From contig JASVEC010000002.1 of the NCBI GenBank assembly GCA_030770535.1, forward strand, positions 1,860,001 through 1,924,000: a stretch of 64,000 nucleotides of DNA, written 5' to 3'. Below are positions 45,156-56,710 of the stretch, piece after piece (within the stretch, counting starts at the first letter, position 1; every line of letters starts with the position of its first letter). The notes under the pieces were generated by a model. The model did not search any database. It was not told the DNA's origin and saw nothing but the letters and a program-made list of their open reading frames with translations. The translations under genes and the position numbers were made by a program. This DNA is from Batkoa obscura. Lineage: Eukaryota; Entomophthoromycota; Entomophthoromycetes; Entomophthorales; Batkoaceae.

Positions 45156-46576
45156 ATGGAGCAACAAGATGAAAACATAGATAATTATAATGAAGTTAAT
45201 GGTCAAAAAATTGAAACAGATGAAGAATTAAAAGAAACAAAAGAAGATAGTCCAAAAAATGGAACAAATGAGCCAAAGATGAGTGAAGAAAGAGATACTG
45301 AAAAAGATGTAGTTCAAGTGGGGGAAGAGTTAGATCATAACAGGAATGAGCAAGAAATCGGTCTAAAGCAAAGTAAATTAAATAACCTAGAAGATGAAAA
45401 GGAGGATTCTAAACTTAAAAACAAAAACAAGAGTATAGAGGAGGAAGAAGAAAAAGAGGAATTGGGAAGAGAAGTAAAAAAGGAAGAGGGGAATCAAGAA
45501 AACGAAGAGGAGAATCAAGAAAAGGAAGAGGGGAATCAAGAAAACGAAGAAGGGAATCAAGAAAACGAAAAAGAAGGGGAACAAGAAAAGGAACAAGGAA
45601 TTGAAAGAGAACAAGGAAAAGAAGAAGAACAGGAAAAAGAACAGATAAAGATGGAAGAAATTAACGAATCAGAAGATATAAAAGAAACTAAAGAGCAGGG
45701 AATTAACCCAAAAAGTTTACTTGTTTTGAAACCAAAAGTTGAAAGATATGAGCGACAGCTATTAAAGCGTAGTGTAGCAAAAGTAGCATTGAAAAGAGGC
45801 TTCCACTCTGTAGAGCCACAAACCTTAGAAGCACTAACGGAAGTAACTGGATTGTGTAAGGATAATTTATAAAAACAATTCATTTCACTGATTTTCGTAT
45901 AGTTTTAGAACAGATAGCCTTTAGGTGCAAAAGATATGCAGAACATGGTAATCGAATTATGCCAAACGCTTTGGACATTGAACAAACATTGCAGGAATTT
46001 AATATGGACTGGAGAAGTATTGGATTAACAGCTACCGATTTATTGGATATTGGAGCGATTCAAGGTATTTAATTTGGCTTTAGCTTTATTTTATATTAAT
46101 GACAGTAGTTCCCAAAAAGAGTCATATTGAAGCTAGAAATAATCATCACCATTATTATAAAGATGTATTAAATCCAAACAAAGTAAAACTACCAATTGCA
46201 CCGGATCATTTACCTGCACTACCAAAAGAGCATAGTTATAAATTCTCAGAAGTAAGTTTAATGAAAATTTGATGTTATTAAATTAAACCATTTTTAGGAG
46301 ACTGTACAAAGAATTGAGGACACACAAGTTATAAGAGAATTGAATGCGAAAGAAACACGGTTGGTAGAAGAAAATTTAAAAAGTTTTTCAATGAAGCTAC
46401 ATAAAAATAAAAAGAATGAAACGTTTAGTGAAATTAATACATTTGGCAATGAAAACGAAGAGGAAGAAGCTGAAGATAGTGACCAAGATGAGCCTTTTGT
46501 TAATTATGAAATGTCCAAGTTTTATCACATCGAACAAGGGTCTTCAATTAAGCATTTATCTAGGTTTAATGGTTGA
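45156..46576 (+). CDS. TAF8: TFIID subunit TAF8-like
   Basis: TAF8 pairs with TAF10 through a histone fold and helps load TAF2 into TFIID. The histone fold spans an intron: RQLLKRSVAKVALKRGFHSV, EPQTLEALTEVTG, then LEQIAFRCKRYAEHGNRIMP and ALDIEQTLQEFNMDWRSIGL. The TAF8 C-terminal domain follows: PIAPDHLPALPKEHSYKFSE and a helix ELNAKETRLVEENLKSF. Preceding the fold is a 190-residue highly charged N-terminal extension with repeats of EEGNQENE and EKEQ, not typical of TAF8. The tail is acidic. Three introns are used; the first is GTAAGG...GTATAG near 45855-45902. Confidence 0.82.
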
Positions 46577-46942
46577 TTTCAGTTAAACGAGGTTTTATTT
46601 TACTCTAGTTATTAAATAACCAATTTCAAGTATGTTGTGCTTTATTTTAGGCATAATTTTATTGAAAAATGCAATCTACGTTATTTTTTAGCACAATGAT
46701 TTGGTTATTGTTCAATAAATTAGCTTGAACTATAAATGAATTCTAAATTTTGAATGAAATTTACTTAAAAATTATTGAAAGGATTTATGGCTCCAGATAT
46801 CGTTCTGGTTATAGGACTTGCTTATATTCAACAGTAGTTTTAAATTTTGAGAATAAAATAGCAAATCTAAAGCTTAACTTAATCAATATAAAGTAAATAA
46901 AAAAAGATACTAAAAGATACTAAAATTCTAAATATTTTTTAT
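46577..46942. other. Spacer between TAF8 and M64 copy 1
   Basis: Convergent gene ends; AT-rich with poly(A)-like signals (AATAAA) and no further feature. Confidence 0.6.
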
Positions 46943-48701
46943 TTATACATAAAAAGTTCTTTCTTCATAAGTACGATTATCTGGATCAGATTTGATTTCC
47001 GGAGAATCAAGCTTAACAGTTACTTTCCATTTTCCAGAAGCAGGGGCAACTATGTTATTTTTATTTCTAGAAGCATCTACGAGTACATCGTTATAATACC
47101 AGTTGATGGTTATTTTCTCACCAGGGATAGTGAATTTTTCTCTATATTGACCAAGTTTAAGAGTTGTTAACACTACTTCATTGACATTATAAGTTAACTT
47201 ATCAATAAGTGAGACTCTTTGTAAAAACTTCAGCCAGATGCCCTCCTTACAAACACTACAAAATGAAGGTGAAGTCATATTTCTCATCAAGCATTTTTCA
47301 TTGCTTGGCCTATATGATTTTCTTCTTGAAGAATCCCAAGTAGGGTAAGCAGAAATCACTTCATTAGAAATCATAAATTCGCTTTCATTACCATATTCAT
47401 ACATGGTAACCATAGCAAGCATACGAGAAACATTAGGATCAATTGGCACCCCTTTATTACGGATAGTAAGAGTGTGAGTTCCTTTAGTAAATCCACTTGC
47501 TCCACTCCAATTATAGAACTCACGATCAATACTACCTCTAGATTTAAATGGTAATGCTACACCATCTAATATAATTTCTAAGCCATCAGCTTCTGGTACT
47601 CCAGTGATTGAGATTTCTAAATACCAACGTTTGTATGCCCCATCTGAAGTAAAAGTGAATTTTTGGAGTACACTTGTTAACTTGGCCCATGGATATGCTA
47701 ATACTCTATAAATAGCTTTCTCTTCTCTCAATGGTCCAGTTAACCATGATTTCCAAGAAACTGTATTTAAAGAAGCTGCTGCATTAACTCCTGTATAAGA
47801 CTCTCCATCATCATATTCCTCCCCAACTTCATTAAAGTTGTGACCCATTTCATGTCTCAATACTGTCGTTCCAGTTTTTGCTGATTTAGTAGCTATAATA
47901 AAATTTCCACCAAGACCGCCATAATAATCATCATTCGCAATAATTGCTGGGAAGTCACAAGCACTGACACCAGTTAATTGGCAGATCTGTTGAGCATAAT
48001 TTGGGTTTCCAGGATAGATAGCCCTAAATTGACCAGATTCACGATATAATTTAAATGGTGTGTTTTTAGGTCCATTATAGCCAATTCCAGATTCTTGCGA
48101 TTCTACATAGATAGCCCAAATATTAAAGAAAGGTAACCAAGATTTGAAAGTTGTGCCTTCAAACATTTCTTTGGTAAGACGAGTCATATCACTAAAAAAA
48201 GCCTCTTTCTGACTGGCAGTGTAACCATCACCCATAAATACAACATCTACTCTATTATTAGGATCACCATTGTCAATAATCTTACGTACCTCAGTTGCTT
48301 CAGCTAATTGTGCTTCAGGTAGGCTATTGGATAAAAGTGCTTTATTTTTGTTTTGGCATAGACTATTTAGCTTGGCTTCAACCGCAATTTTGGATTTACT
48401 ATACAACTCATAAATTATAGAGTTATCTTTTACTTCAACTTTGGTATCAGCAGCAGCAATTTGATATGGCTTTGATAATACAATTACAGCATTATCATCT
48501 AAGGTATCCAAAGGTTTATAAATACCTTCACTATTTCTTTCGATAACAGTACATTCAAGATTTGCACTATCACTACGCAATTTGATGTAGTTTACTGGTG
48601 GGCTAAAAATTGATGAGCTTTTTATTAATAAAAGGATTGAAGTAAACTTACGAGCAAAGAACGGCACTGATACAAAGAGAAATTAAAAGTGAGGGTTTCA
48701 T
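46943..48701 (-). CDS. Secreted M64-family metallopeptidase, copy 1
   Basis: An IgA-peptidase M64-type zinc protease. Exon 1 (50 nt from ATG 48701) gives the signal peptide MKPSLLISLCISAVLCS; a 49-nt intron (GTAAGT...TTTTAG) leads to PPVNYIKLRSD. The total is about 569 residues. RVDVVFMGDGYTASQKEAFF and FNIWAIYVESQESGIGYNGP are M64 hallmarks. The zinc site is TVLRHEMGHNFNEVGEEYDD (His267, Glu268, His271). The C-terminal third is beta-rich with conserved cysteines (EKCLMRN, SFCSVCKEGIW). A near-identical inverted copy lies at 52069-53827. Substrate is unknown; secretion suggests digestion of host or environmental protein. Confidence 0.92.
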
Positions 48702-48747
48702 AATTATTACAGTAGTAATTAAACTAGCATAGCTTTAATTTACAGTC

Positions 48748-48757
48748 TTTTATATAC
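48748..48757 (-). promoter_or_regulatory. TATA box of M64 copy 1
   Basis: TATATAAAAG on the minus strand, 47 bp upstream of the ATG at 48701. Confidence 0.6.
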
Positions 48758-50146
48758 ATTTCATAACTCAGCACGGATTCGTTCCACTATATATGAAATG
48801 AACTACTTTTAATAGCATAAATAAACATTTAAGGAAAAAATAAAATAAATTTGGATAAGATATTCGGATAAGTTGTTCAATCGCAAATCGAAATTCAAGT
48901 CATGAAGTAATCTGTGTTCTAAAATCCTACTTAAAAAAACAACTTTTAGCAATTACATTTTATCTCTAAAGCACCTTTTATTTACAACTTCCCCTTCAAG
49001 CGAATACTCTATAGCTAATAATTTATTATATTCGTAAATGTATCGTAGATTAAGGATAAGCGTAGGTTTATAATATTCATTTATTTTAAACGCTCTATAT
49101 AATTAAATCAGTTTTTAAGTAGTTAAATATATATATCGCTTTTAATTCTTATATGTTTTAATTGCTTAATAAAAAACTGAGTATACTAAATTACTTTTTT
49201 GAGACTATTTTTTTAATATAAGGTTTTAACCACACTTATTTTATTTTCTGATAGCATTCTAGATCCCTTGTTCTAGTTTAGAAAAGTGACCAGAATATAT
49301 AGAGATAATGGATAAATGGGATTTCTTTTTCATATACTTCAAATGCTTGGTATGTGGAACTAGTAAAATAAACTCATGTTACTATTTTTTGTCATTTTTC
49401 TGCAATTCAATCTATTTATAAGATTAACAAACAAAATTATAGGGGGTATAAGTTGATAAACTAACATTAAAGTATACAGAAATGGTATAAAATTCACATT
49501 TTCATTGATAATCTGCAATATGATTTCATTAAACTTGTTTTTAAAGGCTAAAATTAAGTAAAATAAAAATGAGTTCTTGATTTGAAAAACACACTTTTTT
49601 AATAAGTGCAAAAAACGCGCGAAAAAAACTGCTTTTTAACATTTGATTTTGGTATGATTATTTTGTATATAAGAAATTGATACTTAAGCCAGTTTATTAT
49701 ATTTTATTTTGATATAAATGAAAGTTTTCTTTATCACTAATAACTATAATTCCATACCACTTAAATAAACAATTATAACTTTTCATTCAACTTTTTGTAT
49801 CTTCAATGATTTCTTTCTTGCATTATATCAGCTACGTATTTTAAATATTGTGAATAAATTTAAAGTAATAGACTATAAATAAACTTGAAAGAACAAGATA
49901 TATTAGATGGGTAAGAATAAGTGGCGCCTTGAATGCCAGCTTTGTAAAAATTAAAAACAGCTGATATTTATTCTGTAGATGCTATTAATAAATAAATCGA
50001 GATTGTTTGCATTGCCCTAAAAAAAGTAGATAACTACTAGCTTTCAGCCACTAAGGTTAATAACATGCCACCTAAGAAGTGCCATCTATTGCTTTATTAT
50101 AAGATTTCGGAGTAAAAATGAAAACACAGTAAACTGAAATTAATAA

Positions 50147-50250
50147 TAGTGATGTTTTTTTTGACTTCATTACTTTTTTTGTTTTTTAAGCGCTACTTGA
50201 GCGAAAAGATTATTAGTGAAATTCTTAAACATAAAAATACATCCCCAATA
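50147..50250 (-). mobile_element. Miniature element family 1
   Basis: Core TTTTTTAAGCGCTACTTGAG; ends ATACATCCCCA. First of five copies in 1.2 kb between the M64 genes. Confidence 0.75.
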
Positions 50251-50351
50251 TTAAAATCAATATATCTATCAGCTAATGTAAATAAAATCGACACTGCTTT
50301 AAAAAAAACCTTCATTAGCATATTATATGTAACTAAATTTTAAACATCCTA

Positions 50352-50459
50352 TAAATATGGAGAAGTATTTTTTGTTTGAGAATTTTACTAACAATCCTTT
50401 CTCTTAAATAGCACTTAAACGGAAAAAGTGATGAGATCAAAGAAACCATCTATATATTA
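50352..50459 (+). mobile_element. Miniature element family 1, drifted
   Basis: Contains AATTTTACTAACAATCCTTT and AAATAGCACTTAAACGG; ends changed to ATATGGAGAAG and CCATCTATAT. Confidence 0.65.
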
Positions 50460-50494
50460 ATTAGAGATCTTTAAATTGATTTTATAAGAGCAAA

Positions 50495-50602
50495 GATATG
50501 GGAGTGTTTTTTCTGACTTCATTATTTTTTCCATTTTTTAAACGCTATTTAGTGGAAAATTTGTTAGTAAAATTCTTAAACATAAAAATACATCCCCATA
50601 TT
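50495..50602 (-). mobile_element. Miniature element family 1
   Basis: Starts GATATGGGAGTG, core CCATTTTTTAAACGCTATTT, ends ACATCCCCATAT. Confidence 0.8.
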
Positions 50603-50769
50603 TTACAATGTTTACTGATTTAGGTATTTATTGACGGTTACCAAAATAATAATAATAAGATTACATTATATCAGACCAAATGCTTTAAAAATTTACTTAT
50701 CGATCTTTCATAATCAACCAAAAAAATTTATAGTATATGAAATTATCAATAAAACAGAATAATCATTAG

Positions 50770-50875
50770 AATATGGGGATGCATTTTTATGTTTAAGAAT
50801 TTTACCAATAAATTTTCCACTTAAATGGCGTTTAAAAAATGGAAAAAATAAAGTCAAAAAAAACACTCCCATATA
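50770..50875 (+). mobile_element. Miniature element family 1
   Basis: Starts AATATGGGGATG, ends CACTCCCATAT. The branch-like motif is changed to TACCAAT. Confidence 0.8.
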
Positions 50876-51198
50876 ATTTTAAATTTTAATCACAATTTAT
50901 TATTTTGAATGCAATACTTAAGTTATTCAGCTAATGTTTTAAACATTTAATTTAAAAAAATTTAGATTTGAAAGTCATTAATTAATACAAACTATCATTT
51001 TGTTTTGTTTTTATCAGTATTATAAGGCTTTGTACTTTTCTTTACTTTTAAAAGCTTTTTTAATTTTTTATAGTTGCAACAAATTTTAATACTGTCAAAA
51101 TAACTTTTCAATTTATTTCTTTATTTTTTGTTATACTTATAATTGCCTTAAAATAAAAGATCATAAAATTAATTAAGTTAATTGTAATATAATAAATA

Positions 51199-51304
51199 AT
51201 AATGAGTGTTTTTTTGGCTTCATTACTTTTTCCATTTTTTAAGCGCTATTCAAGCGGAAAATTTGCTAGTAAAACTCTTAAACACAGAAATATATCCTCA
51301 CTAT
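51199..51304 (-). mobile_element. Miniature element family 1
   Basis: Core CCATTTTTTAAGCGCTATTC; ends ATATATCCTCACTA. Confidence 0.75.
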
Positions 51305-52015
51305 TGGTTTTATTATTTTATTTTATAAACAATATTAAATTTTATTTTCATACTTAGTTTAATAAATTCTATAATGTATGGATAATTTAAGTGATAGGAA
51401 AAATAAACATCAATTAAAATCATATAATTAAAACTAAGCAATTAAAACAATTATCTAATAAGTGCATTATGTAATAGTCAGCTTCTTAGATTACAATTAA
51501 TAAGTATGAAATTAAGGTTTTAAAAAGATAAACTCGATGTAATTTAAATTTACAATAAAAACTAAAAAGAGTGAGTAAATCTTTTAACTTGTCTTCTTAA
51601 ACTTACTAAAATAAGAGAAGCAAAGGCAGAGTATGTTTGTTACTTAGTAATGGATTTTAATAAATAAACTATAAAAACATATTTACTATAAAATGCATTA
51701 TAACATTTTAGCTAAACTACGAATACATTCACAAACACAATAAATTGCTAAATAAAATGCAACTACTTAAATGAGAATTTGAAAATAAAAGGTGCTACTA
51801 AATTTAAAATGCTTCTAAAATTTACCTTTTTCGGATAAATTTCGATGCCACTACTTGGTTCATGACTTGGATTTCTGGCTATATAATGCAAATGATCAGA
51901 TTATTTTATCCATAGTTATTTATAAAAGTCGTGGAAACTCAACAACTTAATCAAAAATATTTAAAGTAGCCTATTTTATATATAGCAGAATAGTTCCATA
52001 TTATTGAATAAAACA

Positions 52016-52023
52016 TATATAAA
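52016..52023 (+). promoter_or_regulatory. TATA box of M64 copy 2
   Basis: TATATAAA, 46 bp upstream of the ATG at 52069. The spacing is the same as for copy 1 although the surrounding sequence has diverged. Confidence 0.6.
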
Positions 52024-52068
52024 CCAGTACAAAAATAATGTACAGCTTTAATTATTATCAGAATAATT

Positions 52069-53827
52069 ATGAAACCCTCACTTTTAATTTCTCTTTGTAT
52101 CAGTGCCGTTCTTTGCTCGTAAGTTTACTTCAATCCTTTTATTAATAAAAAGCTCATCAATTTTTAGCCCACCAGTAAACTACATCAAATTGCGTAGTGA
52201 TAGTGCAAATCTTGAATGTACTGTTATCGAAAGAAATAGTGAAGGTATTTATAAACCTTTGGATACCTTAGATGATAATGCTGTAATTGTATTATCAAAG
52301 CCATATCAAATTGCTGCTGCTGATACCAAAGTTGAAGTAAAAGATAACTCTATAATTTATGAGTTGTATAGTAAATCCAAAATTGCGGTTGAAGCCAAGC
52401 TAAATAGTCTATGCCAAAACAAAAATAAAGCACTTTTATCCAATAGCCTACCTGAAGCACAATTGGCTGAAGCAACTGAGGTACGTAAGATTATTGACAA
52501 CGGTGATCCTAATAATAGAGTAGATGTTGTATTTATGGGTGATGGTTACACTGCCAGTCAGAAAGAGGCTTTTTTTAGTGATATGACTCGTCTTACCAAA
52601 GAAATGTTTGAAGGCACAACTTTCAAATCTTGGTTACCTTTCTTTAATATTTGGGCTATCTATGTAGAATCGCAAGAATCTGGAATTGGCTATAATGGAC
52701 CTAAAAACACACCATTTAAATTATATCGTGAATCTGGTCAATTTAGGGCTATCTATCCTGGAAACCCAAATTATGCTCAACAGATCTGCCAATTAACTGG
52801 TGTCAGTGCTTGTGACTTCCCAGCAATTATTGCGAATGATGATTATTATGGTGGTTTAGGGGGCCAATTTATTATAGCTACTAAATCAGTAAGAACTGGA
52901 ACGACAGTATTGAGACATGAAATGGGTCACAACTTTAATGAAGTTGGGGAGGAATATGATGATGGCTATGTTTATAGCGGGGTTAATGCAGCAGCTTCTT
53001 TAGATACAGTTTCTTGGAAATCATGGTTAACTGGACCATTGAGAGAAGAGAAAGCTATTTATAGAGTATTAGCATATCCATGGGCCAAGTTAACAAGTGT
53101 ACTCCAAAAATTCACTTTTACTTCAGATGGGGCATACAAACGTTGGTATTTAGAAATCTCAATCACTGGAGTACCAGAAGCTGATGGCTTAGAAATTATA
53201 TTAGATGGTGTAGCATTACCATTTAAATCTAGAGGTAGTATTGATCGTGAGTTCTATAATTGGAGTGGAGCAAGTGGATTTACTAAAGGAACTCACACTC
53301 TTACTATCCGTAATAAAGGGGTGCCAATTGATCCTAATGTTTCTCGTATGCTTGCTATGGTTACCATGTATGAATATGGTAATGAAAGCGAATTTATGAT
53401 TTCTAATGAAGTGATTTCTGCTTACCCTACTTGGGATTCTTCAAGAAGAAAATCATATAGGCCAAGCAATGAAAAATGCTTGATGAGAAATATGACTTCA
53501 CCTTCATTTTGTAGTGTTTGTAAGGAGGGCATCTGGCTGAAGTTTTTACAAAGAGTCTCACTTATTGATAAGTTAACTTATAATGTCAATGAAGTAGTGT
53601 TAACAACTCTTAAACTTGGTCAATATAGAGAAAAATTCACTATCCCTGGTGAGAAAATAACCATCAACTGGTATTATAACGATGTACTCGTAGATGCCTT
53701 CCAAAATAGAGATAAATTGGTAGGCCCTGGTTTTGGAAAATGGAAAGTAACTGTTAAGCTTGATTCTCCGGAAATCAAATCTGATCCAGATAATCGTACT
53801 TATGAAGAAAGATATTTTTATATATAA
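52069..53827 (+). CDS. Secreted M64-family metallopeptidase, copy 2
   Basis: The same architecture as copy 1: 17-residue signal peptide in exon 1, identical 49-nt intron (52119-52167), HEMGH zinc site at about residue 267. The first ~240 residues and the intron are identical to copy 1. Differences cluster in two places: around the zinc site (GGQFIIATKSVRTGTT against GGNFIIATKSAKTGTT; DDGYVYSGV against DDGESYTGV) and near the end (FQNRDKLVGPGFG against SRNKNNIVAPASG; RYFYI against RTFYV). Both 5' and 3' flanks are only loosely similar. Catalytic residues are intact, so both copies look functional. Confidence 0.92.
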
Positions 53828-55045
53828 ATAAAATTATTTAGAATTTCATTTAATATTAGCTATTATTATTGTTTACCATATACCTTTTCAGACAAAGCAA
53901 TATAAATCTCAGTTATCAGATTCTTATCCTAACAATAGCGTTTTAAAATAAACAATACTGTAAAACAATAATTGAAGACTTTAGTTACAATCAAACTTTG
54001 AATTTTCTACAATTCTAATTCTAATAAATTCATTTATAAATTAAAACATGCTATAATATTTTTTATTAATTATAACGCTTATGTTTTAGCCTACTGGTGT
54101 TCTATTGTCATATAATAGAGGAACAGTAGTTTTAAAAATTAAAAAAATTAAATCCAAAAAACACAAATTAACTTATAAAAAAACTAATGCCATTTTTAGT
54201 ATTGTATATTAGTAAATAAAGTCAAAATAGTATTTTGGACCTTGTATAAAAAGCTTTTGAAACACTTTACAATGTCTGACTTGTAAAATATCTAAAATCG
54301 CAGATAAGTTAAAAAATTGATCAAACTGCAATTAATTTTTTCAGCTTAATTTGTATAAATTATAAAATTACTTTTAAAAATGATAAAAACGGACTATTTT
54401 CTTAATTGCAATGTTTGCAAAAAACGCATTTTAAGTACTCACTCATTAATAAACTTATCTTAGTTTTTATATCTATATAATATTATGTTCGATTTTTGTT
54501 TCTGACTTTCAGATACATCCATGGAGAGGCTTCTATATGGCTTAAAATGTCGAGTTGAACTTGAAAAAAACATATGCATATAAACTGTAAGTAGATGTTA
54601 ATTCCAAAAATAAATTTTTGCTCTTTACCACGAGGCTATTATTAAGTGGATAGCCATTATTTATATATGAGCTGTAACAACGCTAATTCAAAAGTTCCTT
54701 TTTTCTCGTAAAATAAACCAAACCAAGATACTTTTGGCTTGAAAGCATTCAAGTTGGAATTACTTTTTTATGTTTGAGACTAATCCAGATTTATCACAAT
54801 GGTAATGTTGCAATACATTATACAATAAGAGCGACTAACTATTAAACAAGTTTAAATTAACATTACTACATACTTTGTCTGTATAAATTTATAAACTATT
54901 TTTGAAAATTTGAATAAAATTGTAACACCTTATTTTATTATATGAAATGCTTAATATTTATTAACAATATTTAAAATACTATCATTGAATCAACTATATA
55001 ATCTATATTATCACATTAATTTAAAATAAGCAAAGTACTTTGAGT
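53828..55045. other. Non-coding region after M64 copy 2
   Basis: AT-rich; the first 40 bp resembles the 3' flank of M64 copy 1. Nothing else was recognised. Confidence 0.6.
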
Positions 55046-55876
55046 TTAATACTTCTTGAATGCACAAATAGATTCTATTCCTAAATAGAAGTTGCCTTTC
55101 TGTTTACCGAAATTCGATGCGACCATAACACTTAGTGCCTGAATTTTTTTTGGGTCTAAACTTGGTACCTTTTTCCCATTGATTATTCCATCAGTAATTG
55201 GTCGGCCCCTATAATATGGCACAAAATCTTCAAATTTTGCATAGAACAAATTATTCACTGGAGGATTTAAATTACTATCTCCCCCCAACATATTGACCTC
55301 GTGATAGCCCCTCACTTCTGGTGTAAAGTAATAATTATACTCAATTGTGCTCTCTCTCTTTCCACTACTCTGGTCAATGATATCCCCTATGTCATTCTTT
55401 AAATTAATGCTATACCGTTTCCCATCACCAGCCAAAGTCTCGATCAATAACCCATCATAATCACTAAGATCCAGTCCTTTATTATCCAATAAAGGCTCCT
55501 TGGCAGGCTCAGGAGTAAAAAAAGTACGTATGGAAGAGAAAGCAGCACCCAAAACTGAAGGGTCTAGATTTCCTTCGAATAATAGGTACTCTCCATTGCT
55601 TCCAACTTCAATATAAGTAGTGCTTTTACCACCACGTAAGCTATAAAGAAATAAGTTAGTTTTAAACAAAACAATTTTTGGAAATTACCTGTCATTGACA
55701 TAGGAGAAAGTGCTTGACTTCCAAGGTGCAAAACGGCCAAATAGTTGATGAAGTTTAGTGGGCATACTGTTAATATTGGAATTGCTAGTTGAATAATTTA
55801 TGCTTGTTTGTCTTTTTGAAATAGCTAAATATGCGAGTGAGCAATAAATGGGTAATATCAGATTTCTAAGTAACAT
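55046..55876 (-). CDS. CIA30-domain protein with secretory-type N-terminus
   Basis: Two exons make about 255 residues. The N-terminus (LLRNLILPIYCSLAYLAIS) looks like a signal peptide or membrane anchor. The main domain is CIA30 (NDUFAF1-like): GGKSTTYIEVGSNGEYLLFE, LDLSDYDGLLIETLAGDGKR, FEDFVPYYRGRPITDG, DPKKIQALSVMVASNFGKQ and GNFYLGIESICAFKKY. In mitochondria this family assembles complex I; secreted or ER forms of the same galactose-binding-like fold also exist in fungi. The hydrophobic start with few basic residues favours secretion, but a mitochondrial role is not excluded. One 47-nt intron joins FSYVNDS to LRGGK. Confidence 0.8.
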
Positions 55877-55987
55877 AATCTTTTTTTAAGATGACGTGAA
55901 ATTTTAGAGTTAAAATAAAACTAATAAAAGAGGATATTTCTTAAAAATCCTAAAAGAATAACTTATTTAATTATCTGAATCGATCGA

Positions 55988-55996
55988 CTTTTTATA
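55988..55996 (-). promoter_or_regulatory. Possible TATA box of the CIA30-domain gene
   Basis: TATAAAAAG on the minus strand, about 112 bp upstream of the ATG at 55876. Confidence 0.4.
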
Positions 55997-56312
55997 CTAT
56001 AAAGGTTACGAGAAGCCTGTTTTTATAAAATATTCTTAATAGTCCTTTATCTCTTCACTTTTTTTAAATAAAAAATATTGTGTTCTACTCAGATATTTGA
56101 ATTTTAGTTTGATTTTCTGATTTAGATCATTTTTACATCTTCACTCTAAAGCTTAGTTTTATAGTGTTATAATTTGATTGTTACGTTGTTACATCTGGTT
56201 TTGTATATTTGAAAGTATACTTTGATTGAGTTTAAAAATTTTAAATGGTGATAATGGTGATGAATGGTTGTATTAACTTTTTTATAATATTTAGACATTT
56301 AAGTTAATTAAT

Positions 56313-56416
56313 ATATGGGGGTGTATTCTTGTGTTTAAGAATTTTGCTAACAATTTTTCCGCTCAAGTAGGGCTTAAAAATGGAAAAAGTAATGAAACCA
56401 AAAAACATCGCCATAT
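56313..56416 (+). mobile_element. Miniature element family 1
   Basis: Starts TATATGGGGGTG, ends ACATCGCCATAT. Confidence 0.8.
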
Positions 56417-56607
56417 CAGCTACTCTTTTTGGATATTACATTTGAAACTTTTATATTCAGCGATTTTTTTCAGACTATTTTTTTACACTGTTAATATTAA
56501 CAATTAAATCAAAAGGTTTACAACAATAAAATGTATCATTTTTAGTTTATCCACTTGTAAAATCTACATCTATATGGTACTTTTAGTAAGCACTTTGGCT
56601 AGTTTTA

Positions 56608-56710
56608 AAACAGGGGTATTTTTTTTGACTTCATTACTTTTCCCTTTTTTAAGCGCTATTTAAGTGGAAAATTTGTTGGTAAATTCTTAAACGAAAATAC
56701 ATCCCCATAT
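56608..56710 (-). mobile_element. Miniature element family 1
   Basis: Core CCCTTTTTTAAGCGCTATTT; ends ACATCCCCATAT; left end CAGGGGTA. Confidence 0.8.

Larger units (their letters stand above)
48702..52068. other. Spacer between the inverted M64 genes
   Basis: About 3.4 kb without a convincing gene. Five family 1 elements lie between 50147 and 51304. A small frame near 49905 (ATGGGTAAGAATAAGTGGCG) with a CxxC could be a remnant but is too short to call. Confidence 0.6.

Noticed and set aside
49905-50000. Possible zinc-finger remnant (MGKNKWRLECQLCKN)
   Set aside because: Only 15 codons before a stop, with no continuing homology; too short to call a transposase relic.
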